A stretch of DNA of 64,000 bases from the NCBI GenBank assembly GCA_029379385.1, contig CM055607.1:10602001-10666000 (forward strand). The letters are read 5' to 3'. Below, piece after piece: positions 35,443 through 47,035 of this stretch. How positions within the stretch are numbered: the first letter of the stretch is position 1; each line of letters starts with the position of its first letter. A model generated the notes under the pieces. It was not told the DNA's origin, ran no database searches, and saw only the letters and a list, made by a program, of their open reading frames with translations. A program made the position numbers and the translations under genes. The DNA comes from Quillaja saponaria (taxonomy: Eukaryota; Streptophyta; Magnoliopsida; Fabales; Quillajaceae).

Positions 35443-36091
35443 TCACACCACAGTTTCCAAATATTCGGTTTTAGTTATACTTGAGGCCTTCTTGAACTTG
35501 ACTCTGAATGCTTGGCTGTCGTACTCACCCAAAGCCAAACGTCTTAGTTGATTTGTTTCACTCCCAACAATATATATTGAAAGATCTCCACATAAATAGG
35601 GGATCTCAGGCGATTTGGGACAAAAAACAAGCTTGTAATCATCTCCATCTTTCTCAATCTTAAACCAACTTGTGAGTGATGGTTCATGTTTCTTACCATC
35701 TGTACTCACAAACCAGATCCCCTTTGACTCTACAAGTCTCCATATTAATGACTGAACACAGATTGATGCCCCGGAGAACTCAATGTTCAAGTCACTAGAT
35801 GTTTGGACAAATGGTAATTTAGAGAACACGGGTTGTAAAGGTTAATGGAAGGCCATTAGAGAGCTCAGAATGTTCTTGGACAACATTCAGTGGACAGTAC
35901 TTACTATCGGCTAGGGTGAGACCCCCGCCGCGTCCTCTGAAGACTGGTAAGATGTAGTACTGGACACCCCATTGAAGCTGCTCGCCATCTGTGTCGAGCA
36001 CAGGTTCAGCAGCAGCTATCAATGGTTTTGTGATGAAGGCAAAGAGAAGGAAGCAAGAGAATGCTACTAGTAGTGGACTAGTTGTCTTCAT
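35443..36091 (-). pseudogene. Kunitz inhibitor, near-complete with one frameshift
   Basis: ATG at 36089-36091 (the opening further upstream is leader), with a TATATA-type box about 90 bases before it. Signal peptide about 1-29, signature [16 protein letters not shown] loop and first cysteine (KYCPLNV) are in frame. A single extra base near 35829-35835 breaks the frame at the reactive-site loop. The other frame then resumes with [14 protein letters not shown], second cysteine (SICVQSLIW), a FCP...YLCGDL pair and a normal end (YLETVV). One lesion only, so this may be a recent null allele or a base-call error; resequencing would decide. The C-terminal half is the most divergent in the cluster. 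Confidence 0.85.
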
Positions 36092-36269
36092 TTTCTTTTG
36101 GTTGGTTGGTTGGCTAGTTGCCTGTGTTTCTTTCTCTCTTAATTTTTTTGTATGAAATGATCCCCAAAAGCTGTGAATATATAGGCTAGCTAGCCACCAA
36201 CTATGGATAATGGTATCACAAAAACAAGGATATAGAGGATGCATCCACGAATTTTTTTGAAGGTGCATG

Positions 36270-38530
36270 CAAAACGTGAAATATATTTAACTTGTTTTAT
36301 CCAAGTTCCAATGATGGACCAACATGTTCAAATTATATTTTATATGGGAAAAGGGGTTGGAAGGGATAAGGTGATATCTGATTAACGGATCTACGTTAGA
36401 ATGATTCTTGCATGATATGTGTTTATTAAGACGACTAGCTTTCGTCGGTACATGCATTGTGTATAAATCATGTTTATAATATATAAATATATGTCGTGAA
36501 TCACGTTTATGATATATAAATATATGTTCATCAACAATTGATATACATATTTAAAAAGTTATAATTAATAATAAATATTACTTAATGCTAATGACAACAA
36601 ACAAATAGATAAATTCAATAAAAAAATTTAATTTATAATTTACACATATATTTAAAATAAATAAATAAATCATAGGACTAATTATGAAGAGAGTTTATGT
36701 TCAGCAACCGGAACTTTCAGCAAAAATTCTAAAGAATTTTGATCACACAAGATTAAGAGAGGTGTTGTATCATTAGTCTAATAATGTAAGTTCAGAAATT
36801 GTCAAAAATAAAAAACAAAAAGAGTATATGAACATGGAGCTTTATAAGCTTGCCAATTATGGTTGGATAAAGAATTCCAAGGTTCAAATTCTCAAATTCA
36901 ATTTCAAACTTGCCCAGTGTATTCTGTAAACATTGGTATTGCTAATGTTATCATATATAACATAATTAGAAATCTAAAACTATTATGAAGTTTTTAAAAA
37001 TAAAAAATAATTCATATTAGAACAAAACTAAAACAATTTAATTAGAAAAATATTTACAGTTTCAATTAAATTTATTAAATTTTCAATTTTCAATTTTAGT
37101 CAAACTCCAAATTATGGAGTAACTGAAAACTTTCATATTAGAACAAAACTCTAAATGTTTAATTAGAAATATATTTATAGTTTAAAATTAATCATATTAT
37201 AATAATCAATTGAGAAAATGACTCTATTGTGATAAACATCAATAGGGTTTGGCAATATTAAAACTTTAATAAGTACAAAGATAAAATAGAAAATCAAAAG
37301 ATGCTTCCTTTAAGGCTCTTTTATACTGTTTAAAATTATAAAATTAATCTTATTATAATAATCAATTGAGGAGAACGGCTCTATTGAGAGAGACATCCAA
37401 GAAGGTGTGGCAATATGAAAATTTAATAAGTACAAAGGATGAAATAGGAAATCGAACTATTCTTCCTTTAATGCCTCTTTTTATATATGGTATAGATTAT
37501 AGTCAATGTAATAAAATTAGTAAAATATATATAATCTTTATAGTGATGTTAATAAAAATTAATAATGGAAGAGATTTACTTTGTCATTGAGGATTCTTGT
37601 ATGGGTCTATGTCATTAAGATGAATTATAGTCATACTAATAAAAATTAATTAAATCAACATATTATTTTACATTTATAAGAAAATTGATAAATAGCCACG
37701 TGTCCAACCTAATAAAATATTTTTTTTTAATCTCTTCACTATTAAATGACAGACTCTTTCAAATTTCGGATTCCAATATATATTTACCTAATTTCAGAGT
37801 TTTGGAATTTTTAAAAATTAAGAGAACTTAAGTAGGTTCTTTTTTGTTTAATTAATTTTACTATTTTATTCTTCCAAGAACCTGTTTTTTGTCACTCATC
37901 AAAAGAATTTTAATTTTGAAAATTATGTGTATGCCCTTATTATTAGATAATGAGCTAGCTATTATAAGTCGAAACCCAAGAAAAAAAGGGGCATATGAGA
38001 GAGAGAAGTTCATTAATATTTGAAGCACTTGCTAAATACGCAACAATTTAATTATTAGTGAACATCCAAGCATTTTTTGCAAGTTAAAATGTCAAGTTGG
38101 AAAATTAACAAGTTTTCTGATTTTCTCTTACTAATAGAAATAAAGCAAAATATGCAATAATTGAACTCTAAGGGATGATTTGATGATCAAGAACATGTGC
38201 TTTAGTAATTGATTTCTTGGTCTTCAAAACTCCAAAGATCATGAAAAATAAAATCTTCATAAATTTTTTAGTCCCAGCATAGGACGATCTAATTTTGACC
38301 AGAATGAAGAGTTTGATTAATCAAGATACACATTAAATTGCCCAATCACACTTGACCACTAAACACATTTAATTAATTTTATGTAACACATGGACTTGGC
38401 TAGCTTAGAAAGATAGGAATAGGATCGATTATTGAGTTTCACTATGTGATAATTATGCGTATTACATATATTACTGATCTCTTTATTCAGGTTACCCTTT
38501 TTTTTACTCCATGTATGCCACTGAGTAATC
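36270..38530. other. Gene-free DNA with a tandem repeat
   Basis: No gene recognised; the open frame at 37366-37590 lies inside the tandem repeat and shows no domain. The rest is AT-rich with TATATAAATATATG repeats at 36475-36530. Confidence 0.5.
37180..37490. repeat. Two-unit tandem repeat, period ~156 bp
   Basis: AATAATCAATTGAG followed by GGCTCTATTG-like, GGCAATAT and TTTAATAAGTACAAAG blocks occurs at 37201 and again at 37357. Shorter repeats of ATATTAGAACAAAACT occur just upstream at 37014 and 37135. Confidence 0.6.
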
Positions 38531-38534
38531 GTAA

Positions 38535-39204
38535 TCATCTCATGCAACACTTTGAATATGGTTTGAGGAAAGTTGAAGAAGCCTTTTGGAACACAACTGT
38601 GAATGGTTGGATTTTATCACTCAGGCCAAATATCTTTTTACCCTCCTCCTCATGATCAGAATACAATCCAAGCGTATTACATATAGTTGGGACAAGCCCA
38701 GGACAGAAAACAAGATTGTAGGCAAACAATTTTTTTCAGCCCTCTCTATCTTAAACATGCTAACGATTCCATCAATACCTGGTGATGCAATTACCATCAT
38801 ACCCAGAAACCACACCCCTGTATATTCTTTGATAAGCCTCCACACCCGGGAGTCTACACAATTGTTTGAGCAATCGTCTGGATGTTAACATTGGTGGATG
38901 TGGTGACGAAGGTAATTTAGATGACACAGGTGAAAATTTTACCGGGAAGCCCCTTTCATCTTTGGAATTTTTCTTGGGTGACATAGAGTGGGCAGGACTT
39001 GTTTCTATGGGTGCCAAGTCTAAGGCCCACCACCAGTAGGTCCCCAAATATGTGGTGAGACATAGTAATAGTAAACCACTGGAGTGGTTCACCATCTGTG
39101 TCTAGCACAGGCTTTAACAACAGCAAGAAATGGTTTTTGGTGATGAAGGGAAAGAGAATTAGGAAGCAAGAGAGTACTAGTAGTGGACTAGTTGTCTTCT
39201 TCAT
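38535..39204 (-). pseudogene. Kunitz inhibitor pseudogene, full length, many frameshifts
   Basis: ATG at 39202-39204, signal peptide, and VLDTDGEPLQW are readable. Frames then break at a lost base near 39070, again around 38975-38990, and in the middle and C-terminal thirds. The FCP...PTICNTLG cysteine pair and a terminal frame ending at 38535 remain. The ancestral stop (38540-38542) is just out of frame. It is the closest relative of the inverted copies at 16598-17289 and 46240-46918, sharing their unusual 3' end. Unlike them it has no facing 5' half. TATAAATT at about 39268 on the minus strand. Confidence 0.85.
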
Positions 39205-39449
39205 TGTTTTTAATCTGTAGGTTGGGTATGAATGAGATGATCAGCTGCCAAGGGAAGCGGTATGAAATTTATATTGGTAGCAGAGGTCAGTAGTCATATA
39301 TGGATATTCACTGGAAAATATATATATATATATATATATCTATCATGTCGCTACGGAAACACGTTTAATACAATTTTAGCAGAGTTTTGATTACCCAAAT
39401 TCAAAGCTAATACCCTAATCCTAGTACCAATCAATGGACCATGTTTGAA

Positions 39450-40020
39450 ATAGGTTGTCTATTTTAGTGGTTGCAGTTCTTAATGAAGAGCTTGCTTAGA
39501 AGTGAGTTAAATTGTGGATCTATGAAATGTACCAATTGGTTGATGTCATTTAAATTTCAGAAAGTTGAATTACTTGACTAATGCTAATGATTAGGGTAAC
39601 TAGCTTGGTTATGTGATGCAATTCAAGATAATTATGGTTTGGAATTTGAGTTGGTCAGGTAGGGCTATTTAAAATTGTTAATTTTTATGGTTCAATAATA
39701 TCATATTAGCTGTGCAGTTAGGTGAAATGGATTTTAAATTTAGAATTTAAAACTTTAAATTGAAGTTTTGTTCTTGGTGTTTAGATGTTTAACTGATAAT
39801 ATAAGTTGAATCTTACTTAATTTATGGGTTTAAGTTTCTCAAAACTTGTTATAAACTCTTAACTCCTCTATATAAACCTTCGAACAAAAAAAGAAAAAGA
39901 AAACACGCAAATTAAAATGTTAAAGTGGAAAGGTAATTAAGGAAGCTTTAACTTAACGAAACAAATTACACATGAACAACGTAGGTGCGCCTGCATCTCA
40001 ACAACATCTATACAAGATAT
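39450..40020. repeat. Kunitz downstream flank repeated at 30.04-30.65 kb
   Basis: Shares GTGGTTGCAGTTCTTA, ATGTGATGCAATTCAAGATA, TTGAGTTGGTCAGGTAG and AACTTAACGAAACAAATTACACA-type blocks in order with 30040-30645. Both lie on the 3' side of a minus-strand Kunitz gene (30773 and 40833), marking a tandem duplication unit. A hypothetical coding origin was not identified. Confidence 0.6.
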
Positions 40021-40832
40021 ACTAAGTATAACTTCCCTGTAGATTTACACCCTTATTTCTCTCACTGTTCATACTATTTAAATGCAATTACACTACCTCA
40101 TCGATCTCTCTTTTTCTTTTATGCTTTCTGATTTGGTTTTGTAGCTTAATTTTTTCTTATTCTCTCATCTTTATGAGATTGTTGAGCTCCTCCATGCTAT
40201 CTGTAGTTGGTGAGATTTTCTTTAATTTTATTCAAGGTGCCAAGTGCCCTTATAAAAAATGAGGGCCGGTAGTTGAATAAAATTCAGACTGAAGACAATA
40301 TATTTGTAGGATGAATATTATTTATCTACTCCAAACTATTCTTTCAATCTAAAATGATTGTATCTCCTTATTATATTTTTATGTTTCCACAACTAATTAC
40401 ATTTTACTAGTAATTTCTAAAGAGAATAAGTTTTGAGTTAAAATTTAATTATGTTAGTGTTGATAAATAATATTTATAAGCACTAACGACACATGTCATT
40501 TTTTTATTTACTTACGGTTGTAAAAATAAATAAATTATCAGTACATGAAATATCAATTTATAATTTTTTTCTGCAAACTTCTTTTTAAATTATGTAACTG
40601 ACAAATGTGTAGGAACAAAATGAGAATGTAATAATCATTTATTGGAAACGAAATTAGAATATGAAAAAAAATTAAAAAAAAAAACCTTGAAATGACGCAC
40701 AAAAGTCATGCACATATAGACACGTTTTATTTCATTTCTGCTAGAGCTTAAATCACAATTGATCTGCACTTATAGAAAGATGTACTTCCTTGATGATTGC
40801 TTTATTTACCATTAGCTTGTTACATAATTATC

Positions 40833-41468
40833 TTATACAACAGTTTTTATATTCGTTTGGGATTGGTCAGCCTTTTTGAACACAAACATGAATGGTTTGA
40901 TATCATCACCGATAGCCAAATATCTAGTTCCATCCTCAGCATAATCAATTCCCAGGCCCTTACACAAAGTTGGGATTGGAGATCGGGCTGGACAAAATAC
41001 TATCTTGTAATAATATGACTCGTAATGCTCAATTCTGAAAATACTATTTTGGAAATCAGAATTTCCATTAGTACTCACGTACCACAGCCTGATCGATACA
41101 GGGACAAACTTCCACACTAGTGAAAGCTTGCATGTTGTAACTGAACCAGTGGTTTTGATGCTCAACTCAGCTGATGAAGAAACAAAAGGTAGTCTGGAAA
41201 TTCTGGGTGAAAAGGCTACCGTGAAGCCATTTGAGAAGTCAGAAGGTTCTTGGGTAACATATAATGGGCAGCTGCTATTGTTATGGCTTCCGAGGGTGAG
41301 GCCACCACCTAAAGGTCCCCAAACAAATGGCAAGATATAGTAATTTCTGTGCCATTCAACTGGGTTGCCTTCTGTGTCAAGCACTAGAGCTGCAACTACA
41401 GATGGATTTGTGGTAATCAGGGCAAAGAGAAGGAAGGTGGTGAGAGCTGCAATCGATGATGTCTTCAT
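40833..41468 (-). CDS. Kunitz-type protease inhibitor, intact
   Basis: Single exon of 211 residues, full family length. Signal peptide about 1-27, signature LVLDTEGNPV at 28-37, NYYILPFVWGPLGGGLTLG strand-loop, cysteines at 67, 113, 159 and 169, and sequons at 63 and 64. The reactive-site loop (SPRISRLPF, about 88-96) offers Arg89 or Arg92 as P1, compatible with trypsin-type inhibition; which is used cannot be told. The protein ends NIKTVV, the standard family end. TATA box at 41535-41542, about 67 bases before the ATG. It lies between the decayed copy at 39.2 kb and MITE relics at 41.7-42.1 kb, and looks functional. Confidence 0.95.
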   Translation of the reverse strand: MKTSSIAALTTFLLFALITTNPSVVAALVLDTEGNPVEWHRNYYILPFVWGPLGGGLTLGSHNNSSCPLYVTQEPSDFSNGFTVAFSPRISRLPFVSSSAELSIKTTGSVTTCKLSLVWKFVPVSIRLWYVSTNGNSDFQNSIFRIEHYESYYYKIVFCPARSPIPTLCKGLGIDYAEDGTRYLAIGDDIKPFMFVFKKADQSQTNIKTVV

Positions 41469-41534
41469 TTTTCTTTTAATTGAGTGGCTATGTTTGTTAA
41501 TTTGTTGGTGGATGGAGGAGCTCTCTGAAGCTTC

Positions 41535-41542
41535 TATTTATA
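41535..41542 (-). promoter_or_regulatory. TATA box of the 40833-41468 Kunitz gene
   Basis: TATAAATA on the minus strand, 67 bases upstream of the ATG, with the same sequence and spacing as at the 4575-5213 gene. Confidence 0.7.
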
Positions 41543-41661
41543 GAGTATCAATATGAACGTAAAGTTTGAATTTGACGATGCGTCTCAGGGGGGATTATAC
41601 TCCAAGAATATCTATCCGTCCAGTTTAAAACGTGAAGCATAAAAACTAATTTTATTATTAG

Positions 41662-41832
41662 GTTTTTTTCTAGTGTCCTAAGGAGCACTTATTTTGATTA
41701 TGTAAATAGAAATTTGTGGGTACTTGTTATAGTAATTATTAAATAATAAATACTTTTGAAAGATTTTAATTTTAAAAAATTATAATTATTGTTAAGGGTA
41801 CTTGTTAGAAAAATTCTTACTATTTTTATAAA
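41662..41832. mobile_element. MITE-family element
   Basis: Inverted ends around TTTTTTTCTAGTGTCC with GAGCACTTATT on the left, and GGTACTTGTTAGAAAAATTC on the right. About 170 bases, same family as 18865-19085. Confidence 0.5.
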
Positions 41833-41974
41833 TTTACTTTATAAAAAGAAAGAAAAACTAAAACCATCATTTTTATGAAGTTGAAGAAAGAAAAAATTGA
41901 ATGTGACGATGGGTGGGATTATATTCTAAGAATATCTATCCATCCATTTTTAAAACATGAAGCATAAATATTAA

Positions 41975-42150
41975 TCTTATTATTAGGATTTTTCTTTAGT
42001 GTCTCCCTGTAATATGTAAATAGAAAATTTGTAACATTATAGTAATTCAGTCTTATTTAATGTTTAAATTAGTTACTTATAAAAAAAATTATTTTAAAAA
42101 ATTATAGTAATTGGCATGGGTATTTTGTTAAAAAAATTCTTGTTATTATT
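41975..42150. mobile_element. MITE-family element, second adjacent copy
   Basis: A further copy with TTTTTCTTTAGTGTC and AAAAAAATTCTTGTTATTA ends and the same AAATAGAAAATTTGTAA interior. It lies 140 bases beyond the previous one, with a shared intervening block (GATTATATTC...AAGAATATCTATCC), so element plus flank look tandemly duplicated. Confidence 0.5.
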
Positions 42151-43089
42151 GTTTGATTCAGAACCCTAATCAAAACAGCATCGCATGCTGCAATCCAAAC
42201 GATCCTCAATATCAAGGATCAAAATATTGTTTCTTAATATAGTATCGATTAATTTAGAAACAGAAATATATCAAATACGTATCAGAAATATTATGAAAAC
42301 GGTGCACAATCCCACAACATATAGATATATTAAGAAACAATATTTTGTATTCGACCAAGTAGTCCTATAACAATTTGTCGAATGCTAATTAAAACCCTTT
42401 TGATCATTCAATTAAATGAAAGAGAATAAGAAATAGATTTCTAAGATTGTTTCTTCAAAGCAAATGCTTTTCAAATAATGCTGATAATCAACAAAAATAA
42501 GGCAACTAGAGATGAGGAAAGAATGTGAATAAACGAGGAGAAAGTGAAGGAAAAATTATTTAGAAGCATAATTACGATTTTCGTTAAGAGTTAGTCATTA
42601 ATTTAAATATATTTTAAATTCTTTTAATATAATAAACCATTCATCATTTAATCAAAATTTCATATTCAATGACCAGTTTACTTTATAACTGTTAGTCTCT
42701 TTTTAACTTCTATTATTTTATTATTTTATCTAATTTTATGACAACAAAAAATTGACGTTCTCATTTATTTATAAAACAACATGAAAAAAATAAATCATGA
42801 TAAATTATAAAATATCGTATTTGAATGTATATTTATTTTTAAATTAATTGTTAACTACTTAAATGCATTTCATAACTTAAAATACATATTATTATTTTTT
42901 AAGAAAAGCAAAGTGCTACATTCTAGCTAATAAATAAAAATGGAAGCTAAAGTTTTTTCCTTAACAAATATACATTATTATATGAGCTTCACATATTTTA
43001 TATATAAGAAGTTATAAACAATCATTTTCAAATAATGTAGCTTAATCCTTCTCGTAGGGTCTAGAGGGGACCGTCTTACATCAACGTCT

Positions 43090-44640
43090 AACTTCTCCGG
43101 TCGGCTGCCTTGGGGGACTTTTGGACATAAGGCTCCAAATTCCACCATTTTTGTTCAAAATGGTAATTTTTTTTATTTTAATAGCTAATATGGGGTAAAC
43201 TCTGAAACCGTATTTTTAAAAACTGGTTTCTGGATCCAACTCACAATGTCATGTACCTCACAACACACACCCTCACGGGCGCACATAAAAATAAAAAGAG
43301 ATGAAACTGGCTTTTGAAAAGCCTGTTTCAACAAAATTTTGTCCCCCACATGTGGGCCTAGGGGGACAAAATTTTGATGGGAGCAGTGGGAGAGAAAAAT
43401 ATTATACAACAATTTTCTTTATTATATTTTTATAATTATATTTATTTCTATTTTGTTTTTTCTACTTTCTAAATTTAACAAATTTTTCATATTGAATATA
43501 AAATAAATTATTTGTCTAAAAAAACATAATTATATTAGTATCTACTACAATTTAAAACTCATAAAATATCATATTATCTTTTTCATAATTTACTCTCCTT
43601 TCTAGTGCTTTTATTCTCTCATTATAAAATAATTAATTAATTTCTTTCTTTTTATATATTATTAGAATAAATTTTATTAACAATGTATGAATTTTTCCAA
43701 ATAAAAGAAATTATGCAAAGAAATATGCTTTTAACAAAAAAAAATCAAACAAATAAATTTTGTAGGCTTTGATTTGAAGGTCTCTGTTTTGTTGCGCTCT
43801 CCTATCTTAAACCCATTCCCCTAAGTAAAGGAGGAGAAAAGACTGAAATTACATTGGCTGTCAGTGTGCAAGAACAGCAAGTAAACAAATATCAATCTTA
43901 TACGTACATTACGTACATACTTACCGTCATACTGACCTCAATTTTGTTTTCAACTTCATACTGTTTCAACTTTGAATAATACCTATTGTTTCAACTTTAA
44001 ATTTATTTGTTTGATTTTTTTTTTGTTAAAAGTAGTTTTCTTTGCATAATTTCTTTTATTTGGAAAATTCATACATTGTTAATAAAATCTATTCTAATAA
44101 TATATAAAAAGAAAGAAATTAATTATTTATTTTATAATGAGAGAATAAAAGCATTAGAAAGGAGAGTAAATTATGAAAAAGAAACTAGGATATTTTATGA
44201 GTTTTAAATTGTAGTAGATACTAATATAATTATGTTTTTTAGCCAAATAATTTATTTTATATTCAATATAAAAAATTTGTCAAATTTAGAAAGTAAAAAA
44301 AACAAAATAGAAATAAATATAATTATAAAAATATAATAAAAAAAATTATTGTATACCCCCAACAAAATTTTATCCCTCGTGGGGAACAAAATTTTGTTGA
44401 AACCGGCTTTTCAAAAGCCGGTTTCAACTCTTTTTTTTTTTTTTCTAATGCGCGCTTGTGAGGTATGTGCTGTAGGGTTCGTGGGGTGAGATGGCATAGT
44501 GAGTCGGATCCAGAAACTAATTTTTAAAAATATAATTTCAGAGTTTACCCCATATTAATTATTAAAATAAACAAATTATCATTTTAAATAAAAATGATGG
44601 GATATAGACCCTTATGTCTAAAAGTCCGCTACCTGGGTGG
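43090..44640. mobile_element. Foldback element with ~650-bp inverted arms
   Basis: The left arm (about 43090-43763) and right arm (about 43999-44640) are reverse complements over nearly their whole length, around a spacer of about 235 bases. Landmarks mirrored in both arms are GACTTTTGGACATAAGG (outer end), GGGGTAAACTCTGAAA, GGATCC, CAACAAAATTTTGT, and TTATGCAAAGAAA (inner end). The right arm contains a perfect 33-base palindrome at 44396-44428. No transposase is encoded. It is absent from copy 1 at the matching site (near 15075). It resembles foldback or long-TIR Mutator-like non-autonomous elements; class not proven. Confidence 0.8.
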
Positions 44641-45314
44641 CCACCTTCGAAGAAGCACTCCGTGCTCTTCTTCTTTTTTCTTTAATGTGGGCCGTACCTA
44701 ACTTTAATTTATTTCGTCTTAACAAGTATCAACCGTTTTTTTCTTTTTAATTTCAAAACTTCAAATATATAATTTTATCCAATTAGTTATTATATAATAT
44801 TTATAATACCTTTTTTATATTGGAAAGCACTCAAATTTTAGTAGATAATAATTTAATTATGTTATAATAATCTGTTAAATTAATAATTGATTTGACTTTA
44901 CAACTTCGTAATATAAGTTTACGCTTTGTGTAAAACGTAATTTAATAAATTATTTATTTGCATACGGAGTTTATATAAAAAACTCATTCTATGCACTATA
45001 AAAGTTTAGAGCATGGGTAGACTAATGACATCTCTTTTGAACGACATGTGTAAAGCAAAAAATGTAAAAAAGTATTATAATTTTTTTTTAAATATGTTAT
45101 AGTAGCTATAAATTACTATTGATGTTTATAATTTATATAATTGCTCATAATCATCAAAAGACAACAAATCCTCTCTCTTCTCTCTTCTCTTATTTCTCTT
45201 ATGTCTCTCCTTTCTCTACCCACAATAGAACATTTATAACTAATAAATCAAAAACATAATTTGGTCCACCACGTGCATCCATAAAAAATAAGGAGTCTAG
45301 ATAAATAAGCTCAG

Positions 45315-45380
45315 AATAATGTTTCAGCTATGTAGTGTTTTAGCTTTTGATTTGAAATACTACACAACTGAAACATTATT
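45315..45380. repeat. 66-bp hairpin, copy 2
   Basis: Counterpart of 15648-15713. The stem is conserved although the flanking bases have changed. Confidence 0.65.
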
Positions 45381-45921
45381 CATTAGAAACAGACTTGATT
45401 TGGCAACCGATCAAAATTACAATGGCAAGTCATTCTTATTTTTTTTATGTATTTTCTAAATTTCTTTCTATGACAACACGAACTGGTTTCTTTGTGAATT
45501 TCATCTTCAATTTTTTTTGCAAGCTCACACTATCTCATTCCTTTCTTTTTCAAAAATTTTATCAATCAGGTCAAAATAATAGATTTAATATGAAATCAAA
45601 AAAAGATATTTTAGAGACAATTATTTATATTTTCTTGTCAACTCAATATACATGTGACACTCAATAAAATATTTTTAGTCATATAAGCTATTTCACCCAA
45701 AATATTAATAGTGTTAGATTTGAAAAAGACATTATAAAATTTTTAAAAATTTTGAGACGAAATTGATCGAAAAAAATACTTTTATAATAAAATTGACAAA
45801 AATTAAATACTTAACAACTATAAATGTCAAAGTGCCTTCAAATAACTACAAACGTGTTCCATGAAACTAAAATATTTTCAGTGGTTATCCACATGCCTTG
45901 TGGGTATCTAGGAGCTACCAC

Positions 45922-45929
45922 TATAAATT
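45922..45929 (+). promoter_or_regulatory. TATA box of the 45996 truncated Kunitz copy
   Basis: TATAAATT about 70 bases before the ATG, conserved with 16281-16288. Confidence 0.6.
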
Positions 45930-45995
45930 CCATACTCCTTCCCTTGGAGATCACTAACTCATTTACAAACCAACAGATTCAAAAGAAAAAAGAAA

Positions 45996-46219
45996 ATGAA
46001 GAAAACTAGTCCACTACTACTAGCACTCTCTGGCTTTATAATTTTGTTTTCCTTCATAACCACAAAACCATTTCTTGCTTCTGCTGAGCTTGTGCTGGAC
46101 TCAGAAGGTGAGCCACTTTGGTGGACTAATAATTACTATGTCTCACCACATATTTGGGGACCTACTGGAGGTGGTCTTAGCCTTGGCACCCATAACAACA
46201 ACTCCTGCCCACTCTATGC
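45996..46219 (+). pseudogene. Kunitz inhibitor, 5' half, open frame, fused to inverted partner
   Basis: Sister of 16354-16575 but without the early frameshift. The ATG opens a frame of 104 codons ending at 46308-46310. Residues 1-28 form a good signal peptide, followed by LVLDSEGEPL, NYYVSPHIWGPTGGGLSLG and the first cysteine in SCPLYA. From about residue 76 the frame reads antisense Kunitz sequence (a basic Arg/Lys/Leu-rich tail), not inhibitor. Lacking three of four cysteines and half the trefoil, it cannot fold as a Kunitz inhibitor. A secreted short peptide is formally possible, and a sense-antisense transcript is more interesting. Confidence 0.85.
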
Positions 46220-46239
46220 ACTGAGTAATCGTAATCGCC

Positions 46240-46918
46240 TCATGCAACACTTTGAATATAGTTTGAGGAAGTTGAAGAAGCTGGAGAAGCCTTTTGGAAC
46301 ACAAATATGAATGGTTGGATTTTATCACTCATGGTCAAATATCTTTTGCTCCTCCACATCAGAATACAATCCAAGAGTATTACATATAGTTAGGACAATC
46401 CTAGGACAGAAACCAAGATTGTAGGCAACAATTTCAGCTTCTTCTCCTGACCTCTCTATCTTAAACATGCTATCGATTCCCTCAATACCTGGTGATGGAA
46501 TACCATCAGTACCCAGAAATCACACCCCTGTATATTCTTTGATAATCCTCCACACTCGGGGAGTCTACACAATCTGTTTGCGCTATCGTCTGGATGTTAA
46601 CATTAGTGGATGTGGTGACGAAAGGTAATTCTGATGACACAGGTGAAAATGTTACTAGGAAGCCCCTTTCAACTTCGGAAGTTTCTTGGGTGACAGAGTG
46701 TGCAGGACTGGTTTCTATGGGTGCCAAGGCTAAGGCCACCACCAGTAGGTCCCCAAATATGGGGTAAGATATATATAGTAATTAGTAAACCACTGGAGTG
46801 GCTCACCATCTGTGTCAAGCACAGGCTGATCAGCAACAGCATGAAATGGTTTAGTGGGGAAGGGAAAGAGAATTAGGCAGCAAGAGAGTACTAGTAGTGG
46901 ACTAGTTGTCTTCTTCAT
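46240..46918 (-). pseudogene. Kunitz inhibitor pseudogene, full length, inverted partner (copy 2)
   Basis: Counterpart of 16598-17289, with the same TA-rich frameshift near 46775, the same one-base insertion near 46557 and the same Trp-to-stop change. These lesions therefore predate the segmental duplication. It lacks the 13-base duplication of copy 1. Signal peptide, VLDTDGEPL and the YIQSVA end (stop at 46240-46242) are readable. Confidence 0.85.
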
Positions 46919-47035
46919 TGTTTTTAATCTGTAGGTTGGTGTATGAATGAGATGATGAGCTCCAAGGGAAGCTGTATGGAATTTATATTGCTAGCAGTGG
47001 TCAGCAGGCATACAAGGATAATCACTGGATAAGGG

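Noticed and set aside
37180..37490. CRISPR-like or regulatory array
   Set aside because: Only two imperfect long units without spacers, in a plant nuclear context. It is a simple tandem duplication.
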